From positions 124,001-188,000 of the forward strand of contig CAWJRN010000016.1 in NCBI GenBank assembly GCA_963845265.1: a stretch of DNA of 64,000 bases, written 5' to 3'. How positions within the stretch are numbered: position 1 is the stretch's first letter; every line of letters begins with the position of its first letter. Below are positions 44,246 to 53,291 of the stretch, piece by piece. The notes beneath the pieces were generated by a model, which saw only the letters and a list, made by a program, of their open reading frames with translations, was not told the origin of the DNA and did no database searches. The position numbers were made by a program, and so were the translations under genes. Source of the DNA: DYRB01 sp963845265 (GTDB taxonomy: Bacteria > Pseudomonadota > Gammaproteobacteria > Chromatiales > Chromatiaceae).

Positions 44246-45769
44246 TCAGGTTCGGCGACTCCGCACCAACGCCTTGTCGAAGTCTGCGGCGATCTCCGCG
44301 CCTGGGGCCCGGTCCAACAGACTCAGGGTCCAAACCGCTGTCCAAGAAAGGACAAAGCCGGGAACCAGCTCGTAGAGGTCGAAGATTCCGCCTGAGAGCT
44401 GCTTCCAAACCATGACCGTGAGCCCGCCGACCACTATCCCTGCCAGGGCCCCGCGGCCAGTCATCCGTGGCCAGTACAACGAGAGCAGCAACGCCGGACC
44501 GAAGGCGGCCCCGAATCCAGCCCAGGCGTAACCCACCAGATCGAGCACCATGGCCTTGGGGTCCATAGCCAGCACGAAGGCGAATCCAGCCAGCACCATG
44601 ACCGATATCCGCCCGGCCAAAACCAATTCGCTCGGGCTCGCTTTAAGTCGCAGAACCCGCCGATAGAAATCCTCTGTGAAGGCGGAGCTCGCAACCAGGA
44701 GCTGGGAGTCGGCCGTGCTCATCACGGCGGCCAGGATGGCGGCGAGACAGACCCCCGCCACCCAGGGGTTAAACAGCAGCTCTACCAGGTGTATGAAGAC
44801 CTTCTCCCGCTCGTCACCGACTAGGGGCGGGTCGAGCAACGGCACCCCGACGAGCCCTGTCAGAACGGCCCCGGTCATGGTGATGGCGACCCAGGTCAGC
44901 GCGATGCGCCGTGCGGCAGGCACCGCCTGCGCGGAGCGAATGCCCTGGAAGCGGGCCAGGATGTGCGGCTGCCCGAAATAACCAAGGCCCCAAGCCGCCA
45001 GAGAGACGACGGCGATCAACCCCAGAGAACTCCCGTCCCGGGTCGTGAATGGGTCGAACAGATGGGAATTCGTCGCGGCAATGGCCGCCACCGTGGGCTC
45101 AACACCCCCAAGTTGGGCAACGGCGACGATCGGCACGGCGACCAGGGCTGCCGCCATCAGAAGCCCCTGCAGCATGTCGGTCCAGGACACGGCGAGGAAT
45201 CCACCCACCGCCGTGTAGAGAATGATCGAGACTGCACCCACGGATACCGCCCAGACATAGGGCAGCCCGAAGACCGCCTCGAAAAGCTTGCCACCTGCCA
45301 CCAGCCCGGAGCTCGTGTAGACGAGAAAGAACAGCAAGATGACAAAGGCAGAGATGCTCCGCAGCACGCCGCTGGGGTCGCCGAATCGATTGGCCAAATA
45401 CTCCGGCAGGGTCAAGGCATCGCCAAATGCCTCGGTGAAAACCCGCAGGCGCGCCGCCATCAAGCGCCAGTTGAGCCAGGTCCCGACCAACAACCCACCA
45501 GCCAGCCATAGGGACTCGACCCCCGCCGCATAGGCCAGCCCGGGCAGCCCGAGCAGGAGCCAGCCACTCATGTCCGAGGCGCTGGCACTCAGGGCCGCCA
45601 CCCCGCTGCCCAGCCTCCTCCCACCTAGCATGAAATCGGCGATGGTGGCTGTCCGCCGATAGGCATACCAGCCGATGGCCAGGACCGCCACGAAATAGAC
45701 GCCAAAGGTGGCGGCGAGGATGAGCAGGTTTTGATTCACGGTGCGATTGCTCCAGCGTCGGTACTGCAT
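44246..45769 (-). CDS. putP: sodium/solute symporter, PutP-like (SSS family)
   Basis: A 507-residue protein with about 13 transmembrane segments. SSS signatures include the N-terminal ATFGVYFVAVLAIGWYAYRRT, LSASASDMSGWLLLGLPGLAY (the sodium-binding Ser motif of TM2), and the long GGFLAVSWTDMLQGLLM. PutP imports proline, which doubles as an osmoprotectant. ATG 45769 is preferred to 45880 because the extra 37 residues are non-membrane and GGTGA precedes 45769. Substrate assignment to proline is by family similarity. Confidence 0.88.
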   Translation of the reverse strand: MQYRRWSNRTVNQNLLILAATFGVYFVAVLAIGWYAYRRTATIADFMLGGRRLGSGVAALSASASDMSGWLLLGLPGLAYAAGVESLWLAGGLLVGTWLNWRLMAARLRVFTEAFGDALTLPEYLANRFGDPSGVLRSISAFVILLFFLVYTSSGLVAGGKLFEAVFGLPYVWAVSVGAVSIILYTAVGGFLAVSWTDMLQGLLMAAALVAVPIVAVAQLGGVEPTVAAIAATNSHLFDPFTTRDGSSLGLIAVVSLAAWGLGYFGQPHILARFQGIRSAQAVPAARRIALTWVAITMTGAVLTGLVGVPLLDPPLVGDEREKVFIHLVELLFNPWVAGVCLAAILAAVMSTADSQLLVASSAFTEDFYRRVLRLKASPSELVLAGRISVMVLAGFAFVLAMDPKAMVLDLVGYAWAGFGAAFGPALLLSLYWPRMTGRGALAGIVVGGLTVMVWKQLSGGIFDLYELVPGFVLSWTAVWTLSLLDRAPGAEIAADFDKALVRSRRT

Positions 45770-46283
45770 CGGGTCACCGCCGCGATGCGGCGGGTTTCGG
45801 GTCTGAGCAGGGGCGAGGCGTGGACAGAATCCTAACACGCGGTGATGCCAGATCCCGGGGGCCGCCTGGACACGGGACAAACGGCAACCGTCCTCAAACG
45901 CGTGCCGTTCGCCCGCTCAGGTCAAGTGGGAACCACACCTCGACGTATGGTTCCACGCCGATCCCATGCCACGCCCCTGGGCCCCGTCGCCCCAAGCCAG
46001 CATGTCGTCGGCTCCGCCTGAATCACCAGGTGAGCAACCACAACGGGTTTGCTCGAGGCCGGCGGTCACCCCGTCGAAGAGCGCACATTGCGCTAGTCTA
46101 CTGGGGACGCCCGGAACCAGAGCCCGCATCGCGAGCGAAGCCATTCATCATGCCTAATCCACTTGCCCGCCGGATTTCAACGCGGGGGGGCGTTGCCCGA
46201 CAGGCCGGCAGCAGCGCCATCCACCCCGTCGAGGAGATGCATGACGCCGCGGCACAAATCCGCGCCAATGAGGCACGGCAGCC
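45770..46283. other. divergent intergenic region between putP and trkH
   Basis: A 514-base region with no supported gene. An inverted repeat, GTGG(G)AACCA ... TGGTTCCAC (about 45928-45958), could be an operator for either gene. No clear promoter hexamers are seen. Both flanking genes transport ions or osmolytes. Confidence 0.45.
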
Positions 46284-47720
46284 ATGAGCGTCGGCAACAA
46301 CCTCAGACCCCTGCTTCAGCCAGCCAGGCCAGCGTTCGTCTGCCGCCATCTGGGCCAGCTCGCCACGGTCCTCGCGCCGCTGATCGCCGTGCCCACCCTC
46401 TTCGCCTATGGGAGCGGCGACCAGGCACTCGCTGTGGGCCTGTTGCTGAACGCCCTGCTCCCGGCAATGCTGCTCGGGGTCTGTGCCCTGATCCCGGCCG
46501 GGGACCGCACTTTGCAGGCCAACGAGGCCCTGGTGATCACGGCCTTCACCTTCATTGGCGCGGCTGCCTTGTTCAGCCTTGGCCTCACCGCGGCCGGCCT
46601 CCCGCTCGTGGATGCCTGGTTCGAGGCGGTATCGGGGGTCACCACCACCGGACTCAGCATGGTTCCAGACGCGCAGAACCGCTCCCCCGCCTTCCTGTTC
46701 ACCCGCGCCTGGATGCAGTGGATTGGGGGGCTGGGCTTCGTGGTGCTGTCTCTAGCCCTCGCAGTGGGCCGGCCGGCGGACATGCGCCGTCTTTCGGACG
46801 CGGCGGGCGACGACGAGGGCCTGGGCCAGGGGGTGCGCCTCCACGCCCGACGAATGCTGGCCGTCTATGCCGTCGCGACCGCTCTGGCATTCGCCCTGGT
46901 CTGGGCGGCAGGTCTCGGCCCCTTCGATGCGCTGATCCACACCTTGTCCGCCATCTCCACCGGTGGCTTCTCCGGTTTCGCGGACAGCCTGGCGGGGCTT
47001 GACCGGGAAGCCCAGATGGCACTGATGGCGGTGGCCTGCGTGGGCGCCCTGCCCTTGCCCCTGCTTTATCGGGCCCATGCGCGGGGCTTCGATCAGCTCT
47101 GGCGGGACCCGGAGCTGCGCGCACTCGGGGCAGCGGTGGTGCTCGCGGCGCTGCTCCTATGGTCGCTCGGCCGGCTCCCACCGATCCAGGCATTCGGCCA
47201 AGCCGTCTTCGCCCAGACGGGCACCGGATTCTCGACGCTCGACATTGCCGGCCTCGATCCAGCTGCCAAGTGGACGCTGATTCTGTCTATGGCGACTGGC
47301 GGAGGTGTGGGCTCCACCGCTGGGGGTATCAAGCTGCTGCGGGTCCTGATCCTCATTCGGGTCATCCAACTCGCCATCCTGAGGGTCGAGGTTCCCCGCC
47401 ACGCGGTCGTCCATGCGGAGCTTGGAGGGCACAGATTGGAGACCGATCAAATCGTGCACGCGCTCCTCCTGGTGCTGTTGCTTCCCCTGGTAATGGTGCT
47501 CTGCTGGCTGCCCTTCTTGCTGGCCGGTTACCCGCCGTTGGACGCACTCTTCGAGGTGGTCTCCGCCGTGGGCACCGTAGGCCTGTCCACGGGCATCACA
47601 GGCCCAGACCTGGAGGCGGGTCTCAAGCTCCTGCTGACCCTGGCCATGCTGCTGGGTCGCTTGGAGATCCTCGCCCTCCTGGTGCTCCTGTATCCTGGGA
47701 CCTGGTACAAGAGGACCTAA
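46284..47720 (+). CDS. trkH: TrkH family potassium uptake protein
   Basis: A 478-residue membrane protein with the four pseudo-repeated P-loop regions of Trk/Ktr channels: VSGVTTTGLSM near residue 115, LSAISTGGFSGF near 230, TGTGFSTLDI near 315 with GGVGSTAGGIKLLR, and VSAVGTVGLSTGI near 430. TrkH moves K+ with help of a TrkA-type NAD-binding partner, and this lies next. Potassium uptake is the first response to salt shock, which fits the osmotic genes around. Confidence 0.93.
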   Translation: MSVGNNLRPLLQPARPAFVCRHLGQLATVLAPLIAVPTLFAYGSGDQALAVGLLLNALLPAMLLGVCALIPAGDRTLQANEALVITAFTFIGAAALFSLGLTAAGLPLVDAWFEAVSGVTTTGLSMVPDAQNRSPAFLFTRAWMQWIGGLGFVVLSLALAVGRPADMRRLSDAAGDDEGLGQGVRLHARRMLAVYAVATALAFALVWAAGLGPFDALIHTLSAISTGGFSGFADSLAGLDREAQMALMAVACVGALPLPLLYRAHARGFDQLWRDPELRALGAAVVLAALLLWSLGRLPPIQAFGQAVFAQTGTGFSTLDIAGLDPAAKWTLILSMATGGGVGSTAGGIKLLRVLILIRVIQLAILRVEVPRHAVVHAELGGHRLETDQIVHALLLVLLLPLVMVLCWLPFLLAGYPPLDALFEVVSAVGTVGLSTGITGPDLEAGLKLLLTLAMLLGRLEILALLVLLYPGTWYKRT

Positions 47721-47737
47721 ACCAGGGGAGTCGGCGC

Positions 47738-48382
47738 ATGCGTTTTGTATTCATCGGTAGCGGAAGCCTAGCCGTCCTCACCGGCCGCATGCTCGCCGAG
47801 CGTGGCCATGAGGTCATCCTCATCGAACAGGACCGAGCCATCATCGATGCGCTCCAGGAGGAGCTGGACGTGGGCTTCCTCCACGGCGACGGCACCCGGC
47901 CGGCCATTCTGCGTGAGGCAGGCCCGGAGGCCACGGACCTGCTGTTTTGCGTCACCCACGACGACCAGTCCAACATCATCGCCAGCCTGGTGGCGCGCTC
48001 TCTGGGCTACGCCCGGGTGGTGACCAAGATCGAAGACCCGGAGCTGGAGCACATCTGTGTCGAGTTGGGCCTCGCGAACTCCCTGGTACCCATGCACACC
48101 GTCGGCCGCTATCTGGCGGACATGGCAGAGGGCCAGAACATCATTGAGATCTCCGACATCCTGCGCGGCGAGGCGCGCATCTACTCCTTCCAGGTTGGCG
48201 AGGCGCAAGCGGTCCCGATCCAAGACCTCGCGCTGCCCAGCGCCGCCCGTGTCATTTGCATCTACCGCAACGGCAACGAGTTCCTGTTCGCAGAACCTGA
48301 CACACGCCTCCAGCCTGAGGACGAGGTAGTGGTTCTGACCCGCGCCGGCGCGCTGAAGGGGCTGCGGGCGCGGTTTGGGTGA
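47738..48382 (+). CDS. trkA: TrkA/KtrA-type potassium channel regulatory subunit (single RCK unit)
   Basis: A 214-residue protein: Rossmann fold with FIGSGSLAVLTGRMLAERGHEV and the acidic end IEQD (about residue 30), then a TrkA_C domain (ISDILRGEARIYSFQVGEA). E. coli TrkA has two such units (458 residues); this has one, as in KtrA and many archaeal forms. It binds NAD(H)/ATP to gate TrkH. AGGGGAG lies 7 bases before ATG 47738, 17 bases after the trkH stop, so they form an operon. Glycine motif is GSGSLA in place of GxGxxG. Confidence 0.92.
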   Translation: MRFVFIGSGSLAVLTGRMLAERGHEVILIEQDRAIIDALQEELDVGFLHGDGTRPAILREAGPEATDLLFCVTHDDQSNIIASLVARSLGYARVVTKIEDPELEHICVELGLANSLVPMHTVGRYLADMAEGQNIIEISDILRGEARIYSFQVGEAQAVPIQDLALPSAARVICIYRNGNEFLFAEPDTRLQPEDEVVVLTRAGALKGLRARFG

Positions 48383-48429
48383 GGTCGCGAGCACGCGGAC
48401 CGACTGACCTAGAGGCAACAACGATTTCG

Positions 48430-49800
48430 ATGGCTACGCTTCTGATCAAGAACGCGCGACTGCTCGCGACTTTCGATGACAACCGCCGGGAGATCCCGGA
48501 CGGCGCCGTGCTGATTCGCGACAACGTCATCGAGTCGGTCGGCACCAGCGCCGAGTTGCTGACCGCGGCACCGGACCCGGACCACGTACTGGACCTGCAC
48601 GACCATGTGGTCCTTCCGGGCCTGGTGAACACCCATCACCACATGTTCCAGACCCTTACCCGGGCCGTACCCGCCGCCCAGGATGCGGAGCTGTTCGGTT
48701 GGCTCCGGACGCTTTATCCACTCTGGTCCAGGCTCACCCCGGAGATGATCCGGGTGTCCACCCAGACCGCCATGGCCGAGATGTTGCTGTCCGGCTGCAC
48801 CACCTCCAGCGACCACCTCTATATCTATCCCGGTGCGTGCCGGCTGGACGACAGCCTGGAGGCCGCCGCCGAGATCGGCATGCGCTTTCATGCCTGCCGA
48901 GGCAGCCTGAGCCTGGGTGAGAGTAAGGGGGGGCTGCCCCCGGACCGGGTGGTGGAGCAGGAGCCGGCGATCCTCAAGGACACCGCCCGCCTGATCGAGG
49001 CCTATCACGACCCCGCGCCCTATGCCATGCAGCGCATCGCCGTGGCACCCTGTTCCCCGTTCTCGGTGAGCGTGGACCTGATGCGCGAATCCGCCGCCCT
49101 GGCCCGTCACTATGGAGTGGGCCTGCATACCCATCTCGCGGAGAACGCCAAGGATGTGGCCTATAGCCGCGAACACTTCAACATGACCCCGGCGGAGTAT
49201 GCCGAGAGTGTCGGCTGGGTGGGCGAGGAGGTCTGGCACGCCCACTGCGTGCAACTGGATTCACCCGGCATCGAACTGTTTGCCCACACCGGGACTGGGG
49301 TGGCCCACTGCCCCTGCTCCAACATGCGGCTCGCCTCCGGGATCGCACCCATCCGCAAGATGCTGGACGCCGGGGTCAAGGTCGCCATCGGGGTCGACGG
49401 TGCCGCCTCCAACGACGGCGGTCATGTGCTCGGCGAGGCACGCCAGGCCATGCTCCTGCAACGGGTGGCCCATGGACCCGCCGCCCTCACCGCCCGCCAG
49501 GCGCTGGAACTGGCCACCCGCGGCGGTGCGGCCGTGCTGGGGCGCAGCGACATCGGTCAATTGGCACCGGGTATGGCGGCGGACCTGGTGGCCTTTGACC
49601 TCAACCATATCGAGTTCTCCGGCGCCTGGCACGACCCCCTTGCGGCGTTGGTGTTCTGCAACCCTGGTAGGGTCGCCTATGCCCTGGTCAACGGCCGAAT
49701 GGTGGTTGACCGGGGCCGACTGACTACCCTGGATCTGGCCGCGCTGGTACTCAGGCACAATCGGCTGGCAACGGGGTTGGCGCGGGGTGAGGTCGACTAG
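48430..49800 (+). CDS. 8-oxoguanine deaminase-like amidohydrolase
   Basis: A 456-residue protein starting MATLLIKNARLLATF, of the metal-dependent amidohydrolase (TRZ/ATZ) family. Metal ligands: NTHHHMFQ (HxH, about residue 67), HTHLAEN (His about 237) and the catalytic-type HCVQL and VDGAASND (Asp about 324). The overall form, including the TTSSDHLYIYPGAC loop, resembles 8-oxoguanine deaminase, which salvages oxidised guanine. The frame starts further upstream at 48379, but the homologous start is ATG 48430. Substrate is inferred, and related enzymes deaminate other rings. It follows trkA by 47 bases. Confidence 0.82.
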   Translation: MATLLIKNARLLATFDDNRREIPDGAVLIRDNVIESVGTSAELLTAAPDPDHVLDLHDHVVLPGLVNTHHHMFQTLTRAVPAAQDAELFGWLRTLYPLWSRLTPEMIRVSTQTAMAEMLLSGCTTSSDHLYIYPGACRLDDSLEAAAEIGMRFHACRGSLSLGESKGGLPPDRVVEQEPAILKDTARLIEAYHDPAPYAMQRIAVAPCSPFSVSVDLMRESAALARHYGVGLHTHLAENAKDVAYSREHFNMTPAEYAESVGWVGEEVWHAHCVQLDSPGIELFAHTGTGVAHCPCSNMRLASGIAPIRKMLDAGVKVAIGVDGAASNDGGHVLGEARQAMLLQRVAHGPAALTARQALELATRGGAAVLGRSDIGQLAPGMAADLVAFDLNHIEFSGAWHDPLAALVFCNPGRVAYALVNGRMVVDRGRLTTLDLAALVLRHNRLATGLARGEVD

Positions 49801-49885
49801 CTCGCCCGCAGTGCCACCCCCCGGGAGGTGCTCACGGTGCGCGTGGTATCATCACCCCGGTAAGCACAACCAATGGGGACATACG

Positions 49886-52021
49886 ATGTACATCCTGCTG
49901 CTCAGTATCCACGGCCTGATTCGCGGTCATGACCTGGAGCTGGGGCGCGACGCCGATACCGGCGGCCAGACTAAATATGTGGTGGATCTGGCACGCGCCC
50001 TGGGGGAGCGGGCGGACGTCGCCCAGGTGGACCTGGTCACCCGACGGGTGCTGGACCCAGCGGTGAGCCCGGACTATGCGGTCCCCATCGAAGCGCTCTC
50101 AAAAAAGGCCCGCATCGTTCGCATCGATGCCGGCCCCGATGGCTATCTGCCCAAGGAGCAGCTCTGGGACCACCTTGACGCCTTGGTAGACAACCTCCAC
50201 GACTGGCTGCGCGTGCAGGGCCGCTGGCCGGACCTGATCCACAGTCATTACGCGGACGCGGGCTATGTGGGGGTACGGCTCTCCCAACTGCTTGGGGTGC
50301 CCCTGGTCCACACCGGCCATTCATTGGGGCGCGACAAGCGTCAGCAGCTGCTGGCAGCGGGCATGGACGGCGAGGACATCGACCGGCGTTACAATATGGT
50401 GCGGCGCATCGACGCAGAGGAGGAGACCCTCGCCACCGCTGACTTGGTGATCACCAGCACCCACAACGAGATCGAGGAGCAATACGGCCTCTACGACTAC
50501 TATCAGCCGGACCGCATGGTGGTCATCCCACCTGGGACGGACCTCACCCAGTTCCGACCCCCGGCCGCGGGCGAGCCGAGCTCCGACTTCACCGCCGAGG
50601 TCGACCGCTTCCTCGACGACCCATCCAAGCCGCTGATCCTCGCCCTGTCGCGTGCCGATCCGCGCAAGAACATCGCCTCCCTGGTCCAGGCATTCGGCGA
50701 ATCCGCCGAGCTCCAGGCGCTCGCGAACCTGCTGATCATCGCCGGGAACCGGGACGACATCCGCGATCTGGACGAAGGCGCCTCCGGCGTCCTGACCGAG
50801 CTCTTGCTGCTCGTGGATGCCTGTGACCTCTACGGACGGGTCGCCATCCCCAAACATCATCGTGCCGAACAGGTGTCGGAGATTTACCGCCTGGCGAGTG
50901 CGTCCAAGGGCGTCTTCATCAATCCCGCCCTGACCGAACCCTTCGGTCTGACCCTATTGGAGGCCGCCGCCAGCGGCCTGCCCCTGGTCGCCACCGAAAA
51001 CGGCGGGCCGGTAGACATCATCGGTAACTGCAAGAACGGTCTCCTGGTGGACCCGCTCGATACGAGCGCCATCGCCGCCGCCCTGACCAAGATCCTCGGC
51101 GACTCCAGGACCTGGCAGCGTTTCTCGAAACAGGGGCTCGCCGGCGTGCGCAAGCACTACGCCTGGGCCGCCCATGCCGAAACCTACCTGGAGCGCGTCC
51201 GGCCGTTGTTGGAGCACCAGGCCCCCATCCCGGACACCCGACCCATGCGGCGCAGCCTCATCTACCGGGACCGGGCGCTGTTCACGGATCTGGACCAAAG
51301 TCTGCTCGGCGACACGGAAGGGGTGGAGCAGTTTGCCCAGACCATGCGCACCAACCGGCGCTGCACCAACTTCGGCATCGCTACCGGGCGGCGGCTCGAT
51401 GCTGCCCTTGCGGTCCTCAAGCGCCACGGCATCCCCATCCCGGACGTGCTGATCACCAGCCTCGGCACCCAGATCCACTATACCGCCCAGTTGGTGCCGG
51501 ACGGTCACTGGTCAGAGCATGTGGATCATTTGTGGAAACCGGCCGCGGTGCGCCGCGTCCTTGCAGACCTGCCGGGCCTCACGCGACAACCCAAAATTGA
51601 GCAAAGCCGTTTCAAGATCTCCTATCACTACGACCCGTCGGTCGCACCGTCGGTGGATGAGATCGTCACGCTGCTGCGCACTCGGGACCTCAACGCCAAC
51701 GTCATCCACTCCTTCGGCCAGTATCTGGACATTATTCCGGCGCGCGCCAGCAAAGGGCAGGCACTGCGCTATGTCGCCCATCGCTTCGGCATCCCGCTAG
51801 AGCACATCCTGGTGGCAGGCGGCTCGGGCGCAGACGAGGACATGATGCGCGGCAACACCCTGGCCGTGGTGGTCGCCAACCGCCACCACGAGGAGCTGTC
51901 CCAGCTCGCCGACATGGAGCGGGTCTACTTCGCCGAGCGCCCCTATGCATTCGGTATCCTGGAGGCCATCGACCACTACGACTTCTTCCGCACCTGCCGG
52001 GTGCCGGACGTCGAGCCGTGA
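49886..52021 (+). CDS. sucrose-phosphate synthase with C-terminal HAD (SPP-like) domain
   Basis: A 711-residue protein starting MYILLLSIHGLIRG. Residues 1 to about 455 are a GT-B retaining glycosyltransferase (DADTGGQTKYVVDLARAL, IHSHYADAGYVG, then the NPALTEPFGLTLLEAAASGLPLVAT E-x7-E donor motif). It makes sucrose 6-phosphate from UDP-glucose and fructose 6-phosphate. The C-terminal HAD-IIB domain has motif I FTDLDQSLLGD (about 468), but its motif IV reads GGSGADED instead of GDSGND, so an expected Mg2+-binding Asp is Gly and the phosphatase is probably inactive. A separate HAD gene at 57.4 kb could supply the missing step. An upstream extension to 49787 is not supported. Confidence 0.93.
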   Translation: MYILLLSIHGLIRGHDLELGRDADTGGQTKYVVDLARALGERADVAQVDLVTRRVLDPAVSPDYAVPIEALSKKARIVRIDAGPDGYLPKEQLWDHLDALVDNLHDWLRVQGRWPDLIHSHYADAGYVGVRLSQLLGVPLVHTGHSLGRDKRQQLLAAGMDGEDIDRRYNMVRRIDAEEETLATADLVITSTHNEIEEQYGLYDYYQPDRMVVIPPGTDLTQFRPPAAGEPSSDFTAEVDRFLDDPSKPLILALSRADPRKNIASLVQAFGESAELQALANLLIIAGNRDDIRDLDEGASGVLTELLLLVDACDLYGRVAIPKHHRAEQVSEIYRLASASKGVFINPALTEPFGLTLLEAAASGLPLVATENGGPVDIIGNCKNGLLVDPLDTSAIAAALTKILGDSRTWQRFSKQGLAGVRKHYAWAAHAETYLERVRPLLEHQAPIPDTRPMRRSLIYRDRALFTDLDQSLLGDTEGVEQFAQTMRTNRRCTNFGIATGRRLDAALAVLKRHGIPIPDVLITSLGTQIHYTAQLVPDGHWSEHVDHLWKPAAVRRVLADLPGLTRQPKIEQSRFKISYHYDPSVAPSVDEIVTLLRTRDLNANVIHSFGQYLDIIPARASKGQALRYVAHRFGIPLEHILVAGGSGADEDMMRGNTLAVVVANRHHEELSQLADMERVYFAERPYAFGILEAIDHYDFFRTCRVPDVEP

Positions 52022-52309
52022 CCGCCCGACGCGCATGTGCGTTCTCAATCAGTCAGGGCACTGAGACTGGGCAAGTATCCCCCTAGGATCGGGCCTGGGA
52101 CCGGTCCCAGACGAATACTTGCCCAATCTGACTACGAGGTAGTTGGAGAAATTGTCACGTGCCGCAGGGAACCCCGAAAAGTTGACTCATGATGTGAAGG
52201 TCTTAGTCGTTCAAAGAACCCTAGCCCCGACGTCGCGCCACCCTCGGCGCGCCTTCGTGCGCCCACATCCGGCCCCAACGCCCATTGCAAACATTCACGA
52301 GATCGAGCC
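52022..52309. other. intergenic region between SPS and fructokinase with nested palindrome
   Basis: A 288-base region with no gene and a nested palindrome at 52068-52125. The fructokinase start has only a weak ribosome-binding site (GAG). Confidence 0.5.
52068..52125. repeat. nested palindrome (TGGGCAAGTAT ... ATACTTGCCCA)
   Basis: Outer arms TGGGCAAGTAT (52068-52078) and ATACTTGCCCA (52115-52125) match perfectly over 11 bases and less exactly for about 7 more outward. Inside lies the 16-base perfect palindrome CTGGGACCGGTCCCAG (52095-52110). This 58-base element, between two genes of one pathway, could be a transcription attenuator, a protein-binding site, or a small mobile repeat. Confidence 0.75.
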
Positions 52310-53215
52310 ATGCGCCAAGTCCCCATCTGTGTCTTCGGAGAAGTCCTGTTCGACCGGTTTCCCGACGGCCATGCCGTGCTCGGCGGCGCCCCCTTCAACG
52401 TCGCCTGGCATCTCAACGCCTTCGGCGAGAAGCCGTACTTCAAGAGCGCCGTGGGCGATGACCCACTCGGTAGCCAGATCCGCACGGCCATGGGCGACTG
52501 GGGGATGGACCTGCGGGGGCTGGCCACCGACCCGGACCACGCCACCGGCGAGGTGACCATCACCCTGGTCGATGGCGAGCCGAGCTACGACATCGTCCCC
52601 GAACGCGCCTACGACCACATCCAACCGCCAGGTAGCGCACTGAGCTGCGATCTCCTCTACCACGGCACCCTTGCCCTGCGCGGGTCCGTGTCGGCCCAGG
52701 CGCTGGCGGCCATCAGGCTCGGGGCGCCGGGGCGCATCTTCCTCGATGTCAACCTGCGCGATCCCTGGTGGAGCCGGGAGCAAGTCCTCGCCGTGGTGGA
52801 TGGGGCGGACTGGGTCAAGCTGAATCGTGATGAGCTGGACTTGCTGTCCGGCTTCGGCGGGTCCCAGACCCAAGGGGACCTACAGGCCCGCGCCGCCGCC
52901 TTCGTGAAGACCCACAGGCTTCAGGGGCTGATCCTCACCCTGGGTGCCAAGGGCGCGCTGGGCGTGACGACCGCGGAACCCCCTGTCACCGTGGCGCCCC
53001 CAGCCGATATCCAGGTGGTGGACGTCGTCGGCGCCGGCGACGCCTTCGCCTCCGTATCCATCCTGGGGATACGGCACGGCTGGCCACTGAGCACCACCCT
53101 GGAACGTGCCCAATCCTTCGCAGCTCGCATCGTCGGTCAGCGCGGTGCCACTGCCGCCGACCCGGCCCTCTACAAACCCTTCATCGATCAATGGGGACTG
53201 GAACAGGTGTCATAG
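52310..53215 (+). CDS. fructokinase, PfkB family carbohydrate kinase
   Basis: A 301-residue ribokinase-fold protein. N-terminus VCFGEVLFDRFPDG-like, GGAPFNVAWHLNAFG near residue 25, and catalytic DVVGAGDAFASVSIL near 238-250 with the base Asp of GAGD. It phosphorylates fructose, most likely that released from sucrose by amylosucrase or phosphorylase downstream, returning it to glycolysis or to sucrose synthesis. It starts 288 bases after the SPS stop and precedes amylosucrase by 76 bases. Specificity for fructose is inferred from context. Confidence 0.88.
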   Translation: MRQVPICVFGEVLFDRFPDGHAVLGGAPFNVAWHLNAFGEKPYFKSAVGDDPLGSQIRTAMGDWGMDLRGLATDPDHATGEVTITLVDGEPSYDIVPERAYDHIQPPGSALSCDLLYHGTLALRGSVSAQALAAIRLGAPGRIFLDVNLRDPWWSREQVLAVVDGADWVKLNRDELDLLSGFGGSQTQGDLQARAAAFVKTHRLQGLILTLGAKGALGVTTAEPPVTVAPPADIQVVDVVGAGDAFASVSILGIRHGWPLSTTLERAQSFAARIVGQRGATAADPALYKPFIDQWGLEQVS

Positions 53216-53291
53216 GCAGTCGCCCTGGGCACTTGAGACACCTACATCCGCCCCTGTCCCGACAACCAGCGATCCACCACCACGAGCCCCC

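Noticed and set aside
45928..45958. Inverted repeat GTGGGAACCA...TGGTTCCAC as an attC or att site.
   Set aside because: No integrase or cassette structure nearby; kept only as a possible operator in the intergenic note.
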